The notes under the pieces were generated by a model that had not been told where the DNA came from, ran no database searches, and saw only the letters and a program-made list of their open reading frames with translations. Of a stretch of 64,000 bases of DNA, positions 57,488-64,000 are shown piece after piece (within the stretch, counting starts at the first letter, position 1; every line of letters begins with the position of its first letter). Source of the DNA: Rhodosalinus sp041365695 (lineage in GTDB: Bacteria; Pseudomonadota; Alphaproteobacteria; Rhodobacterales; Rhodobacteraceae); assembly GCF_041365695.1 (NCBI RefSeq), contig NZ_JBGFSJ010000009.1, positions 1 through 64,000 of the forward strand, in the 5' to 3' direction. The position numbers were made by a program, and so were the translations under genes.

Positions 57488-57700
57488 GCCGGAAGCCCCC
57501 CGCCGGATTTGGACCGGCCTGTTCGTTCAGAGGCAACTATAGGCCGAAAAGGCCGCGGACGGAAACCTCGCAACACCGCGACGAGGCCATTTTTCCATCC
57601 ATGACAGCGGCTTCGGCCGTCAGCGGGGGGCGTGATGCCGGTCGCGGGCGCGTCCATGCGGCCATGGCCGCGCGCGGGATGCGCCGATTCGCACATGAAA

Positions 57701-57728
57701 ACCCCCGCGGCCTGCCGGCCGCGGGGGT
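57701..57728 (-). terminator. rpsA terminator
   Basis: A 12-bp perfect stem (ACCCCCGCGGCC and its complement) with a 4-base loop, followed on the minus strand by TTTTCATG, 41 bases after the rpsA stop. It is a textbook intrinsic terminator. Confidence 0.8.
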
Positions 57729-57769
57729 CATTTTCGCCGTAAAGCGGTCAGGCCCGAGGGGCGCCGCGC

Positions 57770-59452
57770 TTACTTTTCGTCGCCCTTGAGGGCGGCGCCA
57801 AGGATGTCGCCGAGCGACGCGCCGGAGTCGGAGCTGCCATACTGCTGCACGGCTTCCTTCTCTTCCGCGATCTCGCGGGCCTTGATCGACAGGCCGAGGC
57901 GGCGGGTCTTCGGGTCCACGTTGGTCACGCGCACATCGACCTTGTCGCCCACGCTGAAACGCTCGGGGCGCTGTTCGGACCGCTCGCGGCTGAGGTCGGA
58001 GCGACGGATGAACGATTTCAGGCCGTCATACTCGACCTCGATCCCGCCATCCTCGATGGCCGAAACGGTCACCGTGATGATGGAGCCGCGCTTCACGCCG
58101 CCCATCGCCTCGGCGAACTTGTCACCGCCCAGCGCCTTGATCGAGAGGGAGATCCGCTCCTTGTCGGTGTCGACCTCCTGCACGACCGCCTGGACGACGT
58201 CGCCCTTGCGGTACTCCTGGATCGCCTCCTCGCCACGCTGGTCCCAGCTGAGATCGGAGAGGTGCACCATCCCGTCGATGTCGCCCGGCAGGCCGACGAA
58301 GAGGCCGAACTCGGTGATGTTCTTGACCTCGCCCTCGACCTCGGTGCCCGGCGGGTGCGTCTCGGCGAAGACTTCCCACGGGTTGCGCTGGGTCTGCTTG
58401 AGCCCGAGCGAGACGCGGCGCTTGGCCTGGTCGATCTCGAGCACCATCACCTCGACCTCCTGGGAGGTGGAGACGATCTTGCCGGGGTGGATGTTCTTCT
58501 TCGTCCAGCTCATCTCGGAGACGTGGACAAGCCCCTCGACCCCCGGCTCCAGCTCCACGAAGGCGCCGTAATCGGTGATGTTGGTGACGCGGCCGGCATG
58601 CACCGAGCCCAGCGGGTATTTCGCGGCCACGAGGTCCCACGGATCCTCCTGCAGCTGCTTCATGCCGAGGCTGATGCGGTGGGTCTCCTTATTGATCTTG
58701 ATGACCTGCACCTTCACCGTCTCGCCGATCGAGAGGATCTCGGAGGGGTGGTTCACCCGGCGCCATGCCATGTCGGTGACGTGCAGCAGGCCGTCGACGC
58801 CGCCCAGGTCCACGAAGGCGCCGTATTCGGTGATGTTCTTCACCACGCCGTCGACGACGTCGCCTTCCTTGAGCTTGGCGATCACCTCGGCGCGCTGTTC
58901 GGCGCGGCTCTCCTCGAGGATGGCCCGGCGCGACACCACGATGTTGCCGCGGCGGCGATCCATCTTGAGGATCTGGAAGGGCTGCTTCAGGCCCATGAGG
59001 GGACCCGCGTCGCGCACCGGGCGCACGTCGACCTGGCTGCCCGGCAGGAACGCGACCGCCCCGCCGAGATCCACGGTGAACCCGCCCTTCACGCGGCCGA
59101 AGATCGCGCCCTCGACGCGCTGGTCGTCGGCATAGGCCTTCTCGAGGCGATCCCAGGCGGCTTCGCGCCGCGCCATCTCGCGCGAGATCACGGCCTCGCC
59201 GCGCGCGTTCTCGGCCGCGCGCAGGTAGACCTCCACCTCGTCGCCGACGCTGATCTCCGGCGTCTCGCCGGGCATCGCGAATTCCTTGAGGTCGACGCGG
59301 CCTTCCATCTTGTAGCCGACATCGATGATGGCCTGCCCGGCCTCGATGGCGAGGACCCGGCCCTTGACGACAGTGCCCTCGTCGGGCGTGTCCATTTCGA
59401 GGCTTTCGTTCAGGAGGGCCTCGAATTCCTCCATGGATGCGTTCTGAGCCAT
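57770..59452 (-). CDS. rpsA: 30S ribosomal protein S1
   Basis: S1 (560 aa) has six S1/OB-fold RNA-binding repeats; typical pieces are GTVVKGRVLAIEAGQAIIDV, GVVKNITEYGAFVDLGGVDG, GRVTNITDYGAFVELEPGVE and GEVKNITEFGLFVGLPGDID. It unfolds and delivers mRNA to the 30S subunit. The ATG at 59452 begins MAQNASMEEFEALLNESLEM; a longer frame upstream has no ribosome site. It lies downstream of cmk, the usual cmk-rpsA neighbourhood, with a DUF4168 gene between them here. Confidence 0.98.
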   Translation of the reverse strand: MAQNASMEEFEALLNESLEMDTPDEGTVVKGRVLAIEAGQAIIDVGYKMEGRVDLKEFAMPGETPEISVGDEVEVYLRAAENARGEAVISREMARREAAWDRLEKAYADDQRVEGAIFGRVKGGFTVDLGGAVAFLPGSQVDVRPVRDAGPLMGLKQPFQILKMDRRRGNIVVSRRAILEESRAEQRAEVIAKLKEGDVVDGVVKNITEYGAFVDLGGVDGLLHVTDMAWRRVNHPSEILSIGETVKVQVIKINKETHRISLGMKQLQEDPWDLVAAKYPLGSVHAGRVTNITDYGAFVELEPGVEGLVHVSEMSWTKKNIHPGKIVSTSQEVEVMVLEIDQAKRRVSLGLKQTQRNPWEVFAETHPPGTEVEGEVKNITEFGLFVGLPGDIDGMVHLSDLSWDQRGEEAIQEYRKGDVVQAVVQEVDTDKERISLSIKALGGDKFAEAMGGVKRGSIITVTVSAIEDGGIEVEYDGLKSFIRRSDLSRERSEQRPERFSVGDKVDVRVTNVDPKTRRLGLSIKAREIAEEKEAVQQYGSSDSGASLGDILGAALKGDEK

Positions 59453-59686
59453 GTGGCTTTTGGTTTCCTTCGGTTTAATTTGACTGGCCGCGCGGTTGTC
59501 TCCGCCGGTCTTGACATTGGTCCTGGCAGCACGGGCCAAAAAACGAAATAGGGCCGGATGGACCCGACCCTGCCCGTTTCCCCTGCGTTGTCATCGGCGC
59601 CCCGACCAGGTGACGGGCCGCTCATAGCGGCATCGCGGCGGGGAATCAAGCCTGCAGGGCCGCCCCGCCACGATACCGGCCGCCCG

Positions 59687-60076
59687 TCACTCGACGGGCT
59701 GGGCCATGTCCTCGATCCGCGCCATGATCCGCGCGTTCAGGTCCTGATCCTCGGCGGCCGCCTGCGCGATCGACTCGTAATCGTCGAGCGTCATGCCATC
59801 GGTGCTTTCGATGGCCTCGACCATCTCGGCGTTCGCCTCCTCGATGATCGCCTGCTGCTGGTCCTGGCTCTCCGCCGCCTGAAGGACCGGGACGTATTTC
59901 TCGCGCAGGTCGATCACCTGCAGATACGCGACGGTGAAGGCGTCGAGCTGCTCGCCGCTGTAATCTGCCGCCTCCTGGGCCGCCGCGCTCTGGGCGGTCA
60001 GGGCCGTCACCGATGCGCCTGTCATCGCAAGGCCGAGGGCCATGGTTGTCGCTGTCAGGGTCTTTCCGAAGGGCAT
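59687..60076 (-). CDS. Secreted DUF4168 protein
   Basis: The 129-residue protein has a signal peptide (TLTATTMALGLAMTGASVTA, cleavage near AAAQEAA) and a helical domain with the DUF4168 pattern: YSGEQLDAFTVAYLQVIDLR, QAAIIEEANAEMVEAIESTD-like central helix, then YESIAQAAAEDQDLNARIMA. The function of the family is unknown. CGGAGATC precedes the ATG at 60076. It is located between cmk and rpsA. Confidence 0.8.
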   Translation of the reverse strand: MPFGKTLTATTMALGLAMTGASVTALTAQSAAAQEAADYSGEQLDAFTVAYLQVIDLREKYVPVLQAAESQDQQQAIIEEANAEMVEAIESTDGMTLDDYESIAQAAAEDQDLNARIMARIEDMAQPVE

Positions 60077-60271
60077 GTGATCTCCGTTGAACGTGAATTC
60101 GGTGCAGTCGATTGCTGCCACTTACAGCTAATGGACATGGCAGCCCTCGCAACCCTGTGCGCGGGAATCCGCTGGCAGTGCGGGCACAGGGAGGGATCGC
60201 GCCGGCAGCGGCGGGGCGAGGGCCCCGGCGCGGCCGCAAAAGCGCGGGTCAGGCGGCGTGCCCGGACCCTG

Positions 60272-60895
60272 TCACGCGTCGTCCGGTTCGGGGCGCCGCG
60301 CCTCCACCTCGGAGATCGCGCGCGCCACGGCCTCGTCGATGCCCAGCCCGCTGGTGTCGATGAGCACCGCATCCGCCGCCGCCCGCATCGGCGCGTCGGC
60401 GCGGCCCGCGTCGCGGGCGTCGCGGGCGCGGATGTCGGCCAGCACCTCCTCGAGGCGCGTGTCGTGGCCGCGCGCCAGAAGTTCCTTGTGCCGCCGCTCC
60501 GCCCGCACCTCGGCGGAGGCGGTCACGAAGAGCTTTACCGGCGCGTCCGGGCAGATCACCGTGCCGATGTCGCGCCCGTCCAGCACCGCGCCCCCGGCCC
60601 GCGCGGCGAAGGCGCGCTGGAAATCCACGAGCGCGGCGCGCACCTCGCCCAGCGCCGCCACCTTGCTTGCCGCCTCGGCCACGTCGGGGCCGCGCAGATC
60701 CTCGGCGTCGAGATCCTCCGCCCTGAGCGCCCGCGCGGCGACCAGCGGCTCCTCGCCGTCGAGCATGCGCCGCCCCACCGCGCGGTAAAGCAGCCCGGTG
60801 TCGAGATGGGCAAGGCCGAAACGCGCGGCGATCGCGCGGCTGATCGTGCCCTTGCCGCTGGCCGCAGGCCCGTCGACGGCGATGGTCAGCCCCAT
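60272..60895 (-). CDS. cmk: Cytidylate kinase
   Basis: The 207-residue P-loop kinase phosphorylates CMP and dCMP. The ATP site is AVDGPAASGKGTISRAIA (residues 6-23), followed by HLDTGLLYRAVGRRM, and the CMP-binding/lid region LDGRDIGTVICPDAPVKLFV. It starts four bases after aroA on the same strand, so aroA and cmk are one operon. Length is normal for the family (E. coli 227). Confidence 0.96.
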   Translation of the reverse strand: MGLTIAVDGPAASGKGTISRAIAARFGLAHLDTGLLYRAVGRRMLDGEEPLVAARALRAEDLDAEDLRGPDVAEAASKVAALGEVRAALVDFQRAFAARAGGAVLDGRDIGTVICPDAPVKLFVTASAEVRAERRHKELLARGHDTRLEEVLADIRARDARDAGRADAPMRAAADAVLIDTSGLGIDEAVARAISEVEARRPEPDDA

Positions 60896-60899
60896 GGCG

Positions 60900-62252
60900 T
60901 CACTCCTCCTCCCGCCTGATATCCGCGCCGAGCGCGGCCATCAGCGGCTCGAAGACCGGAAAGGAGGTGGCGATGGGACCGCCGTCGTCGACGGTCACGG
61001 GCGCCTGCGACGCCAGCCCGAGAACGAGGAACGACATGGCGATGCGATGGTCGAGACGGCTTTCCACCGTCGCGCCGCCCGGCACGCCACCCGGCCCCCG
61101 GCCGTGGACGATCCACCAGTCCTCGCCCTCCTCGACCTCGACGCCCGCGGCGCGCAGCCCCGCCGCCATCGCGTCGATCCGGTCGCTTTCCTTCACGCGC
61201 AGCTCGCGCACCCCGCGCATCACGGTCGGTCCCTCGGCAAAGGCCGCCACCACCGACAGGATCGGGTATTCGTCGATCATGGAGGCCGCGCGCTCGGGCG
61301 GCACCTCTATTCCCGTCATGCCGCCCGAGAACCGCGCGCGAAGGTCCGCCACCGGCTCGCCGCCCTCGTCGCGCGGGGCTTCGAAGGCCAGCTCCGCGCC
61401 CATCTCGCGCAGCGTCTCGAAGAGACCCGCGCGCGTGGGGTTGAGGCCGATCCCCGGCACGCGCACGTCCGAGCCCTCGACGATCAGCGCCGCCGCGACC
61501 GGAAAGGCGGCGGAGGACGGATCGCGCGGCACGGCGATCGCCTGCGGGCGCAGCTCGGGCTGGCCGGCGAGCGTGATGACACGGCCCTCGCCGGTCTGCT
61601 TGGTGGCGATGCGCGCGCCGAAGCCCGCGAGCATCCGCTCCGTATGATCGCGGGTCGCCTCGCGCTCGATCACCACCGTCTCGCCCGGCGCGTTCAGCCC
61701 GGCAAGAAGCACCGCCGACTTCACCTGCGCCGAGGGAACGGGCACCTCGTAGCGCACCGGCAACGGGTCGTCGGCCCCCACGAGCGTCATCGGCAGCCGT
61801 CCGCCCGAGCGGCCCACGGCGCGCGCGCCGAAAAGCGCCAGCGGATCGGTCACGCGTGCCATCGGGCGCCGGTTCAGGCTCGCATCGCCGGTGAAGGTGG
61901 CGGTGATCGGCGTCGTGGCCATGGCGCCCATGACAAGGCGCACGCCCGTCCCCGAATTCCCGCAATCGATCACCTGCCCGGGCTCGGCGAAGCCGCCGGT
62001 GCCGACGCCGTGAACGCTCCAGGCGCCCTCGCCCTGCCGCGTCACCTCGGCGCCGAAGGCGGCCATCGCCTTGGCGGTGTCGAGCACGTCCTGGCCTTCC
62101 AGAAGCCCGGTGATCCGCGTCTCGCCCACGGCGAGCGCGCCCAGGATCAGCGCGCGGTGGCTGACCGACTTGTCGCCGGGCACGACCGCCTCTCCGGCGA
62201 GCGGCCCCGCGCGGCGCGCGGTCATCGGAACGGGGGTGCCGTGGGCGGACAT
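60900..62252 (-). CDS. aroA: 3-phosphoshikimate 1-carboxyvinyltransferase (class II EPSP synthase)
   Basis: AroA (450 aa) joins shikimate-3-phosphate and PEP. It is of the CP4-like class II type, judged from VPGDKSVSHRALILGALAVG, RDHTERMLAGFGA and LRVKESDRIDAMAAGLRAAG. The PEP-site block reads CGNSGTGVRL, with Gly where the CP4 enzyme has Ala. Typical class II length. It starts the operon aroA-cmk on the minus strand. Cytoplasmic, essential for aromatic amino acids. Confidence 0.95.
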   Translation of the reverse strand: MSAHGTPVPMTARRAGPLAGEAVVPGDKSVSHRALILGALAVGETRITGLLEGQDVLDTAKAMAAFGAEVTRQGEGAWSVHGVGTGGFAEPGQVIDCGNSGTGVRLVMGAMATTPITATFTGDASLNRRPMARVTDPLALFGARAVGRSGGRLPMTLVGADDPLPVRYEVPVPSAQVKSAVLLAGLNAPGETVVIEREATRDHTERMLAGFGARIATKQTGEGRVITLAGQPELRPQAIAVPRDPSSAAFPVAAALIVEGSDVRVPGIGLNPTRAGLFETLREMGAELAFEAPRDEGGEPVADLRARFSGGMTGIEVPPERAASMIDEYPILSVVAAFAEGPTVMRGVRELRVKESDRIDAMAAGLRAAGVEVEEGEDWWIVHGRGPGGVPGGATVESRLDHRIAMSFLVLGLASQAPVTVDDGGPIATSFPVFEPLMAALGADIRREEE

Positions 62253-62325
62253 GGGCCTCTCGTGTGCTGCACCCGGGCGGAGTAGCGCAGCCCGTCCGGG
62301 CCGTCCAGCCTGTGCAGGCGGCGCG

Positions 62326-63048
62326 TCAGCGGCGGCGGAAGGTCAGGTAGTGCGGCACCCGGCCCTCGCGCAGTGCCTTCTGCTCGTAGCGGGTGGACAT
62401 CCAGTCGGCCCACGGCCTGCGCCAGTCGTCCGGACGCTCGGCCAGCCACGCGAAGCCGTGGCGGGGCACCTCCTGGAGTGCCTGGCGCACGTAGTCGGGA
62501 ATGTCCGTCGCGATACGGAGTTCCGCGCCCGGCCGCATCGCGCGGGCGAGCGGGGCCAGGTATTCCGGGGTCACGAAGCGGCGGCGGTGATGCTTCTTCT
62601 TGGGCCAGGGATCGGGGTAGAGCACGAACACGCGGTCGAGCGTGGCATCGGGCAGCACGTCGAAGAGGTCGCGCACGTCGCCGGGATGGACCCTCAGGTT
62701 GGACACGCCCGCCTCGCGGATCTTGCCGAGCAGCATGGCGACGCCGTTGACGTAAGGCTCGCAGCCAAGGATCCCGATCCCGGGGTGGGCGCGCGCCTGA
62801 TGGATCATGTGCTCGCCGCCGCCGAACCCCACCTCGAGCCAGACCGGCGCGCCGCCGAACAGCGCATCGAGGTCGAGAGGCCTGCGTCCGGGGTTCTCGT
62901 GCCAGCCCACCGGGCCGGGCGAGAGCTTGTCCAGATCCTCTTCGAGATAGGCTCGCTGGCTCTCGCGCAGACCCTTGCCGCGGATCCGGCCGTAGAAATT
63001 CCGCCAGGGCGCGCCGGAAGAATGCGTTGTCGTGCGTCGGTCGCTCAT
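62326..63048 (-). CDS. trmB: tRNA (guanine-N7-)-methyltransferase
   Basis: TrmB (240 aa) makes m7G46 in tRNAs. The SAM-binding glycine loop is WLEVGFGGGEHMIHQAR near residue 70, and the conserved DPWPKKKHHRRRFV block lies near residue 148, with YEQKALREG near the end. An ATG at 63048 (MSDRRTTTHSSGAPWRNFYG) fits the family N-terminus. It is a stand-alone gene between aroA and the DUF1353 gene. Confidence 0.96.
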   Translation of the reverse strand: MSDRRTTTHSSGAPWRNFYGRIRGKGLRESQRAYLEEDLDKLSPGPVGWHENPGRRPLDLDALFGGAPVWLEVGFGGGEHMIHQARAHPGIGILGCEPYVNGVAMLLGKIREAGVSNLRVHPGDVRDLFDVLPDATLDRVFVLYPDPWPKKKHHRRRFVTPEYLAPLARAMRPGAELRIATDIPDYVRQALQEVPRHGFAWLAERPDDWRRPWADWMSTRYEQKALREGRVPHYLTFRRR

Positions 63049-63168
63049 GGGGCGGGGACATAGCGCAGGCCGCAGCGGGGGCGCAATCACCGGGCGCGCG
63101 GCGCCGCGACAGGGCGGGCGGCCCCACCGGTTCGTGGGTGGCGGGGCGCTTGCGGGCAATGCGTAATG

Positions 63169-64000
63169 TCAGAGCGCGCCCACGCTGTCCTGAGCCTGGC
63201 CGCCGTTACCTTGCCCACCGGGCAAGTCATCGACCGGCGCGTTGCCAACCGGCATATCGTTACCGGGGTTCTGGCCGTCTTGGTCGCCGTTGCCGGGGGT
63301 CTGGCCGTTCTCACCTCCCGCGTCACCACCGTTCCCCGGGGAGAGGACGCTTTCAAGGCCGCGGCCCTCGCGGCTGCGGGCGATTTCGACGGAGGCCTCG
63401 GCATCGAGTTCCTCCAGCGCGATCAGCAACTCCGCGAAAGGCGGGTTCTCGTCCTCGATGCTCTCTTGCAACCGCCGCATCACCTGGCGCTGGCGCGGCG
63501 GTGGCAGCGTCTGCACCCCGCCGCGCGGCTCGCCCCATCGCGGTCCGGCCAGATAGACAGCGGCGAACATGACCTTCGCCCGGATTTCGTCCGTCCCGCT
63601 GGCGCGCAGCGCGTCGTAGAACATCCTGTGGACGCTTCGCCACTCATCCTTGCGCCATTGCGGAAGGTTCTCGTTACCGATGCCGCAATACGCGTCGTGG
63701 ATGGCCGCCGCGTTGACGAATTCCGGGCTTCTCGGTTGACCCACGATCGGCACGAAGACACGCGGAATCGACGCACCGTCGGTCAGGGTGCCCCGCGGCG
63801 CGACCCAGCGTTTGCCGCCTGAATCGACGAAAGTGAGGGCCTCCGCCATGGGAAAGAAGCGGCCGAACCGGAACGGCACCGGGACCTCGCGCGGTTCCAG
63901 GCGGACGGGGGAATTGAAGAACAGGCAGGTTTCGGGGGCGTCGGCCGGGCACACCCGCGTCGACAGCACGCCATCCGCCCTGGAGGGTTGCAGAACGTCC
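63169..64000 (-). CDS. DUF1353 protein with Gly/Asn-rich tail, 5' end outside the window
   Basis: The frame is open to the right edge of the window, so the true start is probably beyond it; a GTG at 63969 is possible. The DUF1353 domain (KRWVAPRGTLTDGASIPRVF, AAAIHDAYCGIGNENLPQWR, DEWRSVHRMFYDALRASGTD) occupies the middle; this family is often encoded by phages but also by chromosomes. The last ~60 residues are a repetitive PGNGG/GDQDGQNPGND tract. The function is unknown. The fragment before the domain (STRVCPADAPETCLFF) suggests a secreted form with a disulfide. Confidence 0.75.
   Translation of the reverse strand, partial: DVLQPSRADGVLSTRVCPADAPETCLFFNSPVRLEPREVPVPFRFGRFFPMAEALTFVDSGGKRWVAPRGTLTDGASIPRVFVPIVGQPRSPEFVNAAAIHDAYCGIGNENLPQWRKDEWRSVHRMFYDALRASGTDEIRAKVMFAAVYLAGPRWGEPRGGVQTLPPPRQRQVMRRLQESIEDENPPFAELLIALEELDAEASVEIARSREGRGLESVLSPGNGGDAGGENGQTPGNGDQDGQNPGNDMPVGNAPVDDLPGGQGNGGQAQDSVGAL

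Noticed and set aside
59453..59539. Longer rpsA start at 59539
   Set aside because: The extension is basic, lacks a ribosome site and is absent from S1 proteins; the ATG at 59452 fits the family N-terminus.

Overview
The window is a high-GC alphaproteobacterial chromosome segment. Gene content and order point to the Rhodobacterales (Rhodobacteraceae/roseobacter group): a trpF-orf-trpB / trpA split, an aroA-cmk-(DUF4168)-rpsA-ihfB-lapA-trpF run, L25 and pth close together, CP4-like aroA, and phage genes of the lambda-head/GTA-tail type common in that order. The genus cannot be fixed from the sequence alone.

Layout. (1) 0.1-5.8 kb: a five-gene operon for a 2-oxoacid/acetoin dehydrogenase-like complex (E1alpha, E1beta, a two-lipoyl-domain protein with a degenerate catalytic domain, an aldehyde dehydrogenase, and a separate lipoyl-less E2). 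(2) 6.18-6.27 kb: tRNA-Ser(GCU). (3) 6.3-42.2 kb: a mosaic accessory island directly downstream of that tRNA. It contains a collapsed prophage (6.5-14.8 kb: terminase tail, gpW, portal, ClpP-like protease, gpD, truncated capsid, tail genes) carrying a toxin-antitoxin pair and a chaA Ca2+/H+ antiporter. Then comes an IS5-family copy, a 12-kb stress-type gene set (broken desaturase, Crp/Fnr regulator, many small membrane or unknown proteins, HflK/HflC-like pair, PsiE, a secreted Cys/Trp repeat protein, a transglutaminase-like protein), a second IS5-family copy and an IS630-family element. After these lie an arsH stub, phage lysis-gene remnants, a nickel/cobalt-type resistance module (HupE-like, His-rich protein, RcnR-like regulator, NreB-like exporter), a two-component system with EF-hand proteins and a cytochrome b561, and a DevBCA-type ABC exporter. 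The island ends in a 5'-truncated serine recombinase. (4) 42.3-64 kb: core genes, including ychF, trpA, lldD, rplY (L25), pth, trpB, trpF, lapA, ihfB, rpsA, cmk, aroA and trmB, with several hypotheticals.

How it fits together. The island looks like repeated insertion at a tRNA-Ser-proximal site. A lambda/GTA-like prophage was whittled down by internal deletions, some producing hybrid genes, and later received cargo and IS elements. The cargo is dominated by ion and envelope stress functions: Ca2+ antiport, EF-hand proteins, Ni/Co efflux, SPFH proteins, PsiE and desaturase. Three phage genes carry in-frame TAG codons followed by plausible continuation of the protein. Three copies of a 14-bp motif (CTARCCTGCGTCAG) lie upstream of stress-island genes. 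A run of four hairpins lies inside the trp operon. No CRISPR array or rRNA gene was seen.
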